Positions 33,057 to 42,576 of a stretch of 64,000 bases of DNA are shown here, piece by piece; the first letter of the stretch is position 1, and each line of letters starts with the position of its first letter. Source of the DNA: Lotus japonicus. Its lineage: Eukaryota > Streptophyta > Magnoliopsida > Fabales > Fabaceae. The position numbers were made by a program, and so were the translations under genes. Where the stretch lies: assembly GCF_012489685.1 (NCBI RefSeq), contig NC_080043.1:13014223-13078222 (forward strand), given 5' to 3'. The notes beneath the pieces were generated by a model. That model was not told the origin of the DNA and ran no database searches. It worked only from the letters and a program-made list of their open reading frames with translations.

Positions 33057-34356
33057 GTAGAAAGACTCAAAAAACACAACACGCAGGGGATGGCTGAAAG
33101 TTTCGGAGACCAAGAAAGGTTGAGAGTTGTGCAAATAAGATGATGGAGAAATTTAAATAATAGAGATATGAATGAAGAATAAGAGTCTTATATAAGCTTT
33201 TAAAGTGAGAGGAGTGTATGTTAAGGAAAATGGTGTACATTAAGAGGAAAGAATGAATGAATGCCATGTAGGATTTTTATTGAATTTGGCCAATCTTGAG
33301 GTGCCACACAGGCGATGATTGGACCTAGAAAAACCCCTGAATGTATATATTATGGATAAGAGTGTTGCTATTTGCTTAAAATGACATTTTTTACCCTCAA
33401 AATGAAACAATAAAAATAATTTAATTTTTTAGATGCCCATTTATTTTACTTTATATATATAATTTATTGTTATTATTATTATTAATTTTTATAAATATTT
33501 TTTTTTACTTTTTAAAATTTCAAATTATTTTGTTAATTTTATTTGCAAGGACATTATGGACATTATTGTCCATGGAAAAAATTGATGCACTCTCTCCTAT
33601 TGGAGACCATAAAAAGTGGATGCGTCTCATCTCATTGTATTTAGGGCTGAGCATGATTATTTGACCCGACCCAAACCCGACTTAACCGAGTCCAAAACAG
33701 CATTAACGGGCGGGGCGGGTCGGATGTATCAGATCGAGTTAAGCTGCTATGGTTCCAGATGGGTAAAAACGGTCGGGTTCGGGTTGAATATTTAGACTAC
33801 CCACAATGGTGTTGAATGTGGGTAGTTTAATGTTGAAAGTGGGGTTTAATGGTGTTGAAAGTGAGTGTTGAAAGTTGGAGGGAGGAGAGAGGTGTTGAAA
33901 ATTTTCAACACTTGTGAAACCTGCAGCATGGGACACGTGGCACGGCCTTGCTGGTGACCGCCAGGCGCGTGCCACACACGCGCGGACAAGGCGCGTTATG
34001 GGCAGGGCGTGCAGCAGGCGGGTCCCAGGCGGACCGGTGGTGGGACGCGTGGCACGCGTCGGTTGGGCACCGACAGGCGCGTGCCACGCACGCGCGTGAG
34101 GAGAGAGAGACGGTCTGACGAGTGACGCGTGTCACGCGTTGATTGGTCCGGGCGATTTTCTTTTATCCTAATCTTTCCAACTCAATTATTTCAATAAAAA
34201 AAATTAAAAAAATATAAAAAAATTACCAAAATTCATGATTTTTTTTTTCTCTATAAATAGAGACTTGGTTCGTTTGATTTGGACACAGAAAAAAAAAACA
34301 TGTTTTCCATCATCTTATTCATCTTATTATCTTTCAACTATCCCCTTTGCTTTGAA

Positions 34357-35532
34357 ATGGATCCCAACAACTACCATTTCAACACCCAGAATTCTTCTAA
34401 CCAAATTCCCAACAATTATCAACATCCAAATCAGTTTCCCAACAACCAAATTCCCAACAATTATCAACATCCAAATCAGTTTCCCAACTACCAAAATCCC
34501 AACATTTATCAACATCCAAATCAAATTTTCAACTACCAAAATCACAACAATTATCAAGATCCAAATCAATCCAACTACCAAAATCACAACAATTTTCAAG
34601 ATCCAACTCAATTTCTCAATCAACGTCCTCATCCCCATCATGGATCTATGTTCAGATATCCATCTCCAACACCGCCGTCTAATGATGGTGCAACTGAATT
34701 TCCCGAGTTTTCAACACAAATGAATCTTGCTGGCATGACAGCTGGTAATGAAACCACTCCAAATGAAGAGGATTCAACTCCTACGAGCAGGAGAAGTCAC
34801 TTACCAGCATGGAACACTGATCAAAATAAGGTGTTAATTAGTGGGTGGCTTAAATATGGAACAAACAGTGTTGTCGGGAGAAACCAAAAAGGAGAAACAT
34901 TTTGGGGTCAAATTGCTGAGTATTGTAATCAACATTGCTCATTCAATCCTCCGCGGGATGGAAATGCATGCCGAAACCGTTATAATTATATGAGCAAGCA
35001 AATAAATAAATGGATTGGCGCTTATGAAGGCGCTAAGCGTATGCAACGAAGCGGTTGGTCGGAGAATGATATTTTGACCCAAGCGCAAGAATTATACGCA
35101 GATGGGAAGAAAGGTCAATTTAATTTGATGGCAGAATGGGAGGCTCTCCGCGATCAACCACGTTACTGTAGTCAAGCAGGAGGAAGTGTTGGCTCAGGAA
35201 GTAGTGGATCTAAGAGATCTCGCGAGAGTGATGCATGTGGCTCAAACTCTATAGGATCGATTCCCCGTCCAATGGGTAGGGATGCAGCTAAAAAAAAGGG
35301 TAAAAAGAAGAGCACAACGGTTGCCTTAGAGGCGATGGAGAAAGATTGGGCTGCATACAAACAAGTCAAGGAGATTGAGGTTGAACAATTGAAGCAGATG
35401 GCGGCGATGCAACAAGAGACTAATAGAGTGAAGAAAATGGAATTATTTCTAAAGTTAAGTGAAGAGGAGCATCTCAGTGACCACAAGAAAGAGCTGTTGA
35501 AGCGGTTGTCCCAAGAGCTCTTTGGAAATTAA
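34357..35532 (+). CDS. Harbinger ORF1, Myb/SANT-like DNA-binding protein
   Basis: The intact 391-residue protein starts with an Asn/Gln/Pro/Tyr-rich tract made of about six NNYQHPNQ-type repeats. Next is a trihelix or Myb/SANT-like domain (about 145-235: AWNTDQNKVLISGWLKYG ... GNACRNRYNYMSKQINKWI), and then a basic linker and C-terminal helical region (RPMGRDAAKKKGKKK, then a charged coiled segment to the end) resembling the NAM-associated domain. In Harbinger elements this partner binds subterminal DNA and helps the transposase enter the nucleus. An in-frame start 26 codons upstream exists, but MDPNNY is the natural beginning. It lies 490 bp upstream of the transposase on the same strand. 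Confidence 0.9.
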   Translation: MDPNNYHFNTQNSSNQIPNNYQHPNQFPNNQIPNNYQHPNQFPNYQNPNIYQHPNQIFNYQNHNNYQDPNQSNYQNHNNFQDPTQFLNQRPHPHHGSMFRYPSPTPPSNDGATEFPEFSTQMNLAGMTAGNETTPNEEDSTPTSRRSHLPAWNTDQNKVLISGWLKYGTNSVVGRNQKGETFWGQIAEYCNQHCSFNPPRDGNACRNRYNYMSKQINKWIGAYEGAKRMQRSGWSENDILTQAQELYADGKKGQFNLMAEWEALRDQPRYCSQAGGSVGSGSSGSKRSRESDACGSNSIGSIPRPMGRDAAKKKGKKKSTTVALEAMEKDWAAYKQVKEIEVEQLKQMAAMQQETNRVKKMELFLKLSEEEHLSDHKKELLKRLSQELFGN

Positions 35533-35534
35533 TT

Positions 35535-35700
35535 GTCTGTAGTGTTTGCTTTATTATTTTTCAAGTGGTGTCAAGTCTGTAGCGTTTGCTTTAATAATTT
35601 GTCAGTGTTGTCGAGTCTGTAGTGTTTGCTTTAATAATTTGTTAGTGTTTTGTCAAGTCTGTACTGTTTACTTTAATAATTTGTCGGTGTTGTCAGTGGC
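35535..35700. repeat. ~40-bp tandem repeat, four copies
   Basis: Copies starting GTCTGTA at 35535, 35575, 35615 and 35657 share GTTTGCTTTAATAATTTGT. They follow the ORF1 stop directly and probably lie in its 3' UTR. Confidence 0.85.
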
Positions 35701-35857
35701 TTTAATGTATGGGTTACCGAGTTTGAATATACATCACTCAATTCGAATCTAGTCCTTATCCGATAATTAACTATAGTTCATATTATTTCGAATCCGTCAA
35801 TGTCCACCATTCAGTTTATCTATATATATGGACTCATAGATCCACCATTCAATGTAT

Positions 35858-36006
35858 CTCTTCCCATCTCTTCCCATCTACTTCCCATCTCTTCCCATCT
35901 CTTCCCATCTACTTCCCATCTCTTCCCATCTCTTCCTATCTACTTCCCATCTCTTCCCATCTCTTCCCATCTACTTCCCATCTCTTCCCATCTCTTCCCA
36001 TCTACT
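35858..36006. repeat. Pyrimidine minisatellite before the transposase
   Basis: CTTCCCATCT units of 10 bp recur with an extra A every third unit, giving a 31-bp higher-order period. The array ends 17 bp before the transposase ATG and so forms its leader. Confidence 0.9.
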
Positions 36007-36022
36007 TCAAATTTCACAAAAA

Positions 36023-37312
36023 ATGGATCCACCAGAGTTTGATCTCGAAGCTTACATTGAAAAAAGCAAGAGAGAAGACACTTATGTACTCAACCACTTT
36101 AGGGAGCGTCGAAATCTAATATTGGATATGGAAGGCGCACCTCGTGGTAGAAAACATCTCAGTAGAGATCATGCAGGGGCAAACCAAAGGCTAATTGCCG
36201 ACTACTTTGCCAATGAGCCTACATACGACGATGGGATATTCCGTCGCCGTTACCGGATGCAAAAACATGTGTTCCTTCGAATCGTTGCGGACCTTTCAAG
36301 TAGTGATAACTACTTCACCCAGCAAGTTGATGCAGCGAAGAAAGAAGGTATACCTCCCTTAGCAAAATGCACCACAGCAATGCGAATGTTAGCATATGGT
36401 GTGGCAGCAGATGCAGTCGATGAGTACATCAAAATAGGAGAGACTACAGCATTGGAGTGTTTACGTAGATTCTGTAAAGGAATCATATGATTGTATGAGC
36501 AAGAGTACATGAGAGCACCAACCCAAGAGGACCTGCAAAGAATACTACAGGTTAGTGAAATGCGGGGGTTCTCAGGCATGATCGGGAGTATTGACTGCAT
36601 GCACTGGGAGTGGAAAAATTGTCCTAAAGCATGGGAAGGTCAATTTGCTAGAGGGGATAAGGGAACCACCACAGTTATTCTTGAAGCAGTTGCATCTCCT
36701 GATCTTTGGATCTGGCATGCCTTTTTTGGATGTCCGGGAACCTTGAACGATATAAACGTTCTAGACCGGTCACCAGTGTTTGATGAATTGGAACAGGGAA
36801 ACGCTCCACGTGTGAATTTCATCGTGAACCAACGTCCCTATAATATGACATACTATCTAGCTGATGGTATCTACCCTTCTTATCCAACTTTTGTCAAGTC
36901 TATTAGACTTCCTCAAACTGAACCCGATAAGTGCTTTGCAAAACATCAGGAGGGATGTCGGAAGGACATCGAACGTGCATTTGGAGTGCTTCAAGCTCGT
37001 TTTAAAATCATCCGTGAACCAGCTCGCTTCTGGGACATAACTGATTTGGGTATCATCATGAGGTCATGCATCATATTACATAATATGATTGTTGAGGATG
37101 AACGAGATTCATATGCTCAACGCTGGACCGATTTTGAGCAAGCTGAGGGAAGTGGATCTAGTACACCGCAACCATACTCGACCGAGGTGTTACCCGCTTT
37201 TGCGGATCATGTGCGTGCTAGATCCGAGTTCCGTGATCCAAATGTCCATCACCAACTACAAGCAGATCTAGTGAAGCACATCTGGGCAAAGTTTGGAATG
37301 TATGATGATTAA
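36023..37312 (+). pseudogene. Harbinger DDE transposase with one nonsense codon
   Basis: The frame runs from ATG 36023 to the stop at 37310-37312, about 429 codons, interrupted only by TGA at 36488-36490 (codon 156). Catalytic residues are in place: D191 in GSIDCMHWEW, D243 in NDINVLDRSP and E317 in DIERAFGVLQ, with the YLADGIYP block between them. The family protein cuts and re-inserts the element. Codon bias and length are otherwise normal. Read-through, reinitiation downstream or splicing of a short intron over the stop cannot be excluded, but I see no good splice pair. The stop probably inactivates this copy. Confidence 0.9.
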
Positions 37313-38682
37313 ATATGTTTTGTATCGTACTAATTACGTTATTTGTGTGTTGTGTGTTTAGTTTGTTGTCTTGCATTTTAAGTTAAGCAAATAAAATGTA
37401 TTATTGTGTGCTTAGTTTCTTTTCTTCCATTTGAAGTTAATAAAATAAAATAAATTATTGTAGTTAAAAAAATATTACGTTAATTTAATTTAATTTAAAT
37501 AAATAAAAAAAACATTAAATTAAATTAAATCGATAATAGTTTATTTAATTTAATTTTTATCGTAAATTTTAATTTTATGAAATCATAAAAAGAAAAATAT
37601 AAAATTAAATCAAAATATGAAATAAAAGTGGTGGGGTAGGGGGTAGGGTGTTGAATGAAAAACCATTGGAGTGGGTAAAAGTTGAATGAAGTGTTGAACT
37701 GGAGAGAGAAAGTGATGTGGAGTGTTGGGAAGAGAAAAAGTGGAGTGTTGAAGGTGTTGAATGTTGAAACCATTGTGGGTAGTCTTAAAAATCGTCGAAA
37801 TTCGAACCGACCTGAGGTATCAATTATTTTATTTACACGTGATGTGCCAGCTTTATTATGACTGTCACACTAGGCTGGGACTATGATCATTGATCAGTGT
37901 GATACTGTGATGACTGATGAGGCTTGAGAGCCATCAACTTTTTTCTGCCACAAGCCAGCAAGCTACACATAGCTTCAACTTTTTGTCATACTAGCCTTTC
38001 ACGTGACTTTGCAAAGAAATGAAAGAGGTATGATAAAATAAACAAACTCTTGTCTTCTTCACACACCAGCCCAAGTACCCACAACCTCCTTCGCAATTCT
38101 CATCATCTGAAGCTACCACAACCATCACCTCTTCTCTCCCACAAACCAGCCCAAGTACCCACTTGCTCATAAACCACCACCGTTCGCAGCAGAAACCTCC
38201 ACGTCCGACCACCGTTCTTCTTGCACAGCCACCCATGTTCACAAAGCTTTATAAGAGCTTGTGTTTCATGTCGCGGCAGTCGTGCATTGTTATCACCACT
38301 AGAGATCGTAAAGATCTCATATTTGCAAGATTTTTTCGTTCTAAGATGCTTAACAATGGTGTTTCCTAGACGAGGCAAGTGTGGAAATAGAGTCGTGAAG
38401 GGAAGAATAGATGTGGCCAGGAAGAGGAAGGGGGAAGAAGGAGAAGAATGGTGTACTCGTACTAACCGACCCGCATAACCCGCTCATCGATTCAACCCGC
38501 ACCCGAGATATCCGAGGCTTCCACGGTCGGTAACAGTTTGATATATGTCTGGTTCAAACCCGTCCAAACCCGGTGTGTGCCACCCGAACCCGCCCGATGC
38601 TCAGCCCCATTGCACGCGTCTCTCTTCTCTATGTGCAAACCAAACAAAGAGAGGGAGATGATCTCTACTCTAACTCTTCTCC

Positions 38683-38990
38683 TTTTAGAATATAATATAA
38701 AACCCTTCATTCATTTGACCCTTACCAATAGCTTAACCTTTTAGGATAAGTGGTTGCTTAGCATGGTATTAAAGTCTCTATGATTTAGCGGTCTAAAGTT
38801 CGATCCTTGCTCCCCTCACTTTCCGATTAAAAAGTGGAATTTAAGCACATGGTTGGTGGGTCTGTGCATGTATCCATGTTTCAAGCTCAAATGACTCTTA
38901 CGTGAGAGGATGTGTTAGAATATAATATAAAACCATTCATTTAGTCCATACCCAATAACTTAAGTTTTTGAGATATGTGGTTGTTTGACA
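38683..38990 (+). mobile_element. TRIM (miniature LTR retrotransposon)
   Basis: Two roughly 80-bp repeats (38683-38763 and 38913-38990, sharing TTAGAATATAATATAAAACC) enclose about 150 bp. A primer site TGGTATTAAAGTC (38764-38776), close to the initiator-tRNA type, directly follows the first, and a purine-rich GTGAGAGGA precedes the second. The element is flanked by TCTCC at 38678-38682 and 38991-38995. There is no coding capacity. Confidence 0.88.
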
Positions 38991-39466
38991 TCTCCATTTC
39001 TCACTTCACAACTCTCCTTCTAACAAATAAGTTCTAAAGGAAAAACGGAAGAATCTCCTTCAACAAGATCAAATTACTAACATGAAGAATCTCTCCTTGA
39101 CGAATTCCAAGAGAGATAACGGTCTAGCCTCTATTCAGGATGAAAGGGAAAAGAACGAAATGTTTCAAGCAATGCATCACTTGATGGTGCTAATGCCATG
39201 TGCTCCAAATACAGAGGAATAGTTTCTCATGGATTAACGATAGATTATCTTTAATCCTGATCTCAAGAGAGAAGGTTCCCACGTCTCATAGCACCTTTCT
39301 TATATATCTCATCTAAAGCCAACGTAAATATATGCAATAAACAGGGGAAGGGACCAATTTCTGACAAATTGATTTTCTAAGGTATTCTTCAAATACTCGA
39401 TGAAAGTATCACTTAAAGGCTATATGATTAGGATTGAATTTCCCAAATGAAATATTCAACGGACTC

Positions 39467-39745
39467 TTTTTTTTTTTAAAAAGAAGAAAATAACATATTA
39501 AAGGATAAAAAGCTTGGGAACAAAGCTCTCCCAAGTGAGCCAAACAAAGTCATAAAGAACAAACACAAAAACACTAAGAGAAGCAGGAAAAACAAAAACA
39601 AGAAAACAGGCCTCAAAAACTTACAATCAAAAAACTAAACACACAAAAAGCAAGATAAGGAGGAGAACGACTTAAGAGGTCACCTGGCCCATGACCCGTT
39701 TCAAGGCTCCAAGCACAACAAATACAACCTAGACCAGTAGAGAAT
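39467..39745 (-). mobile_element. 5'-truncated LINE fragment
   Basis: A T-run at 39467-39477 followed by A/C-rich sequence reads, on the minus strand, as a G/T-rich LINE 3' end with poly(A). No target duplication found. The ends are approximate. Confidence 0.55.
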
Positions 39746-39843
39746 GAAATAATAATATTTATTGAATTTTCCGATGTATAAAAAAAATTATTGAGATAAA
39801 GTGGGAACTGATAGTAATAATTGTTAGAAAGTGTTAATGAGAC

Positions 39844-39889
39844 AACAAATGGAATGTCTTGAAGTTAACAAATGGAATGTCTTGAAGTT
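39844..39889. repeat. Perfect 23-bp tandem duplication
   Basis: AACAAATGGAATGTCTTGAA plus GTT occurs twice head to tail, immediately before the Tourist MITE at 39894. Confidence 0.95.
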
Positions 39890-39893
39890 ATTA

Positions 39894-40305
39894 GAGCATC
39901 TCCAATGTTAGTTCTTATTTCTTAGTTTTTAGCACTATTCATGTTGGCCTATATTACAACATGTGTTTAAGTAACTCTCAATCAATTTTGCTCTAACCAT
40001 GAGTTATTAGTTTTTAGTTCTTACTACTATTCATTTGGTCCTACCAACCACATTATTTATACTTTTTATTTTCATAAAGTAATAAAACAAAACTCATAAA
40101 ATAATAAAGTAATTTGAATGAGAGAGAAATAATTAATATTTTAAGTTAAGAACTCAAAAAGCAAAACTCCTTATATAAGAACTGAGTTCTTATTTTTAAG
40201 AACTAAGGAGTCCATGTCAGCACCTCTAATGGTAAAGTTCTTAATTCTTAGTTCTTAATTCTTAACTCCAAAATAAGAACTAAAAACCTTGCATTGGAGA
40301 TGCTC
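39894..40305. mobile_element. Tourist-like MITE
   Basis: The 412-bp element has inverted ends GAGCATCTCCAATG and CATTGGAGATGCTC and a TTA duplication (39891-39893 and 40306-40308), as in PIF/Harbinger-derived Tourist MITEs. Its ends differ from those of the Harbinger element at 33795. A shorter relative sits at 61157. Confidence 0.93.
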
Positions 40306-40394
40306 TTATCCAACACTTTGAGAGTAAATAATCTCTCACCCTAAGTGCATTAAAAATTGTAAATGAGTTTTTTCAATTATAAAAGGAGGAAATA

Positions 40395-42272
40395 AGGGAC
40401 ATACTAACAGAGTTATTGGGATCTCATGGGGAAGCTAGGCTCTGCTAGGGTTTCATCTGCTCCAACTGCTAAAGCGACTTCCATTGCTTTCTCAGGGCGA
40501 GGTGGGGCTTCAGATATTGGTATCTGCGATGGTGATGATGAGGAGCAAGATGGTGGCTCCGATGGGGAGCGCTTGGATGGCGGCGGCGGCTCTAAGAGTC
40601 CATGCTTCACTCTGTTTGTGGACGGTATTTCTGAATCTGTGGGTTACCATCAGGTGCGGGATCTTTTCTTGAAGCATGGCAAGGTGACAAATGTTTTCAT
40701 CCAGCGGCAGCGGAAGTCTGGGCGTAGATTCCGCTTCGGTTTTGTTCGTTTTGTCCTGAAGGAGGATGCCTTTTCAGCGATGAAGTGCCTTGACGGTTTT
40801 AGGATTGGTGGCGCCTTCTTGTCAGTTTCTCCGGCGAAGATCTCACGGTCGTGTTTTAAGGGTCTGGATCAGCGGGCTCGTGTTTCTCAGGTTACAGCGA
40901 AGTCTTCTAGTTCTCAGTTTCGGCAGTCAAGGGTGTTGGGGTCGTCCATGCCGTCAAGGTCCTGGCGTGAAGTTGTTTTGGGGAAGCCAAAGGGGTGCAA
41001 CTTGATTCCAGTCGGTGCTATTGTGGATCCCTTGCTTGCGGTTAGGGAGATGGATTGTGTTTTGGGGCCAAGAATCCCGGACGTTGTGTTATTTCCTGAA
41101 TTGGCTGAGGAGGTGCGGTGTGCTCAAGAGGTAGCGGTTGGGAGCGGCGATGGTGATTCTGTCTCTCCAGCTTCTGTCTCTTTGTTGCGGCCTGAATTTG
41201 AAGAGGCAAGGGGGCAACATAGTGGGAGGAGAGAGACGGAAATTGTTACAGCTGTGCAACAAGGGAATGGTGGAGTTAATTCATTATCATTTAAAGTTGT
41301 GCCTTTTTTGGTGGGAGGTGTTAATGGTTTTGATTTTTTTAAGGAGCATAATTCTTATTTGGAAGTTTCTCTCCCCATTATGCAGTTGCGGCTTGGTCCC
41401 TTTGAGCTATTGTGGGTTTCTAATTGGCTTGCAAACACTGTCATGCCTTTTCAGTGTGCTGATGTTGGTTCGCTAGTTTCGTCTGGCCCTGGCTCTTTCT
41501 TTTGCAATTATAGTCTGCCATCTTTGGAGGGTGATGTTTTCTGTCCTCCTTCCTCACCGCCTCGAGTAGGTTGCTTGGTTTCTGCAAGCAGTGTCCCTCC
41601 GCTCTCTTCATCTTTCTTATCGGGTTGTTCTTCAAGCTTTGAGGTTGGGTCATGCTCAGCCCCGGAAGTTCATGAAAGTGTGGGTGCAGATGCTTTTTCA
41701 CAAGGTTCTTCTCTTTGGGAGGAAGAAGGTTTCAGTTCCGGAGACCCTTTGCTTGAGCTTTCTCCGCCGAGGCCTCGCCCGCGTGGTCGGCCAAGGAAGA
41801 AGCGGGGGGCGAAGCCCGTCACCGGCGAGGCTTCTCGTAGGCCTAGGGGCCGTCCTAAGAAAGTTAGCTGTGAGGTTGCCGCGTGCGCTGTGCCGGTTGA
41901 TCCTCCCTCCCCCTCTGGCCCATATTTCACGCGGGCTAGAAAGGCATTTTTCTTAGGACAAATGGCAGGTTTGGTTTTCCCTGGCAGCAAGGATGAGGCT
42001 ATTCAGGGTCTGGTTGAATATCTTAGAGACAATGGGCCAATGGGCGCGTAGCGTTCCTGTGTCTGCGAGCTTTCTTTTTGCGCTGCTAATTCTTTGGTTG
42101 GCTATTGGGTTTTCTTTGGTGGGTGGTTTTTCTTCTTTTTTTCTTTTTTCACTGGTTTCGTTTTTGGTTTGGTTTTCGGTGGGGTTTTGCGGGTTCCTTT
42201 GCTTTTGTCCCTCCTTGCAGGGTTGTACTTTGCTCTCTTTATTCAATAAAATCTTTTGCTCTCAAAAAAAAA
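40395..42272 (+). mobile_element. ORF1-only LINE, intact
   Basis: A 1878-bp insertion ending in poly(A) is flanked by a 14-bp duplication AAAAGGAGGAAATA (40381-40394 and 42273-42286). It contains a 31-bp leader, one long ORF (40426-42051) and about 200 bp of 3' UTR with AATAAA at 42245-42250. No endonuclease or reverse transcriptase ORF2 is present, and there is no room for one. The ORF is a LINE ORF1-type RRM protein. The layout resembles the half-LINE elements known in mammals, mobilised by another LINE's ORF2; that comparison is mine. Confidence 0.85.
40426..42051 (+). CDS. RRM and double AT-hook protein of an ORF1-only LINE
   Basis: The intact 541-residue protein has an acidic Gly-rich N-terminus, an RNA recognition motif at about 60-138 (RNP2 LFVDGI at 63-68 and RNP1 FRFGFVRF at 102-109), a long Ser/Val/Pro-rich middle, and near the C-terminus two AT-hook motifs, RPRGRPRKK at 451-459 and RPRGRPKK at 472-479. 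A conserved-looking tail follows (FTRARKAFFLGQMAGLVFPG). RRMs are established in plant LINE ORF1 proteins, where they are thought to bind element RNA; I do not see the CCHC zinc knuckle often found there. AT-hooks bind the minor groove of AT-rich DNA. An RNA-binding plus DNA-binding protein would suit a retroelement chaperone. Alternative: a processed copy of a host RRM gene. Confidence 0.8.
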   Translation: MGKLGSARVSSAPTAKATSIAFSGRGGASDIGICDGDDEEQDGGSDGERLDGGGGSKSPCFTLFVDGISESVGYHQVRDLFLKHGKVTNVFIQRQRKSGRRFRFGFVRFVLKEDAFSAMKCLDGFRIGGAFLSVSPAKISRSCFKGLDQRARVSQVTAKSSSSQFRQSRVLGSSMPSRSWREVVLGKPKGCNLIPVGAIVDPLLAVREMDCVLGPRIPDVVLFPELAEEVRCAQEVAVGSGDGDSVSPASVSLLRPEFEEARGQHSGRRETEIVTAVQQGNGGVNSLSFKVVPFLVGGVNGFDFFKEHNSYLEVSLPIMQLRLGPFELLWVSNWLANTVMPFQCADVGSLVSSGPGSFFCNYSLPSLEGDVFCPPSSPPRVGCLVSASSVPPLSSSFLSGCSSSFEVGSCSAPEVHESVGADAFSQGSSLWEEEGFSSGDPLLELSPPRPRPRGRPRKKRGAKPVTGEASRRPRGRPKKVSCEVAACAVPVDPPSPSGPYFTRARKAFFLGQMAGLVFPGSKDEAIQGLVEYLRDNGPMGA

Positions 42273-42576
42273 AAAAGGAGGAAATATGGAAATCGTATCT
42301 TTAACCTACTACATTAATCCTCTTACGTAATCACATTTTTATTTCTTAAGTCAAAAATAATGAATATAATCTTAATGAAATCTCTATCCCTCTTAGTTTA
42401 AGCCTGACACCAATGAATATAATCTTGCACAGTGACTACTTACCAAGAACCTCATGATACTCGTGGTCTCTGAGGGCATTGGCTGCAAAAAAAAAAAAAA
42501 GAAGCTCATTCACATTTTTATTTCTTTTAGTTACAAATAAGCTGTTTCAAAAGAACAAGTACAAATAAGGTTTACA

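Larger units (their letters stand above)
24743..33356 (-). mobile_element. Helitron, 8.6 kb, non-autonomous
   Basis: On the minus strand the element starts TCCATAATATATACATTCAG at 33356 and ends with the hairpin CCCGTGC/GCACGGG followed by CTAG at 24743-24746. It lies between host A and T, as Helitrons do, without target duplication. Inside, in transcription order, are a B3-like gene fragment (33056-32496), an array of about 520-bp repeats, PIF1-type helicase remains (28975-28253) and RPA-like remains (28252-25190). No rolling-circle Rep (HUH) domain is seen, and the helicase is broken, so it would need help in trans. Later insertions are a LINE fragment and a Stowaway MITE. Confidence 0.85.
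33795..37784 (+). mobile_element. PIF/Harbinger DNA transposon, near complete
   Basis: The 3990-bp element has perfect 16-bp terminal inverted repeats GACTACCCACAATGGT and a TTA target duplication (33792-33794 and 37785-37787). Both genes of the superfamily are present on the plus strand: a Myb/SANT-like protein (34357-35532) and a DDE transposase (36023-37312). Subterminal regions are rich in GTGTTGAA repeats, and the left one contains a GC-rich CGCGTGGCACGCG-type palindromic region (33.93-34.14 kb). A single in-frame TGA in the transposase is the only obvious lesion. Confidence 0.95.
33644..38607. mobile_element. Older TIR element hosting the Harbinger insertion
   Basis: GGGCTGAGCAT at 33644-33654 is mirrored by ATGCTCAGCCC at 38597-38607, each followed inward by CCGAACC/GGGTTCGG-rich sequence of the kind seen in hAT-like plant MITEs. 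Without the Harbinger insert the element would be about 970 bp. I find no clear flanking 8-bp duplication, so the pairing is tentative. Confidence 0.5.

Noticed and set aside
34327..34641. 104-codon hydrophobic minus-strand frame
   Set aside because: It is the reverse of the NNYQHPNQ repeat of the Harbinger ORF1 and has no features of its own.
35852..36022. N-terminal extension of the Harbinger transposase
   Set aside because: It is a translated CTTCCCATCT minisatellite; the ATG at 36023 starts the conserved protein.
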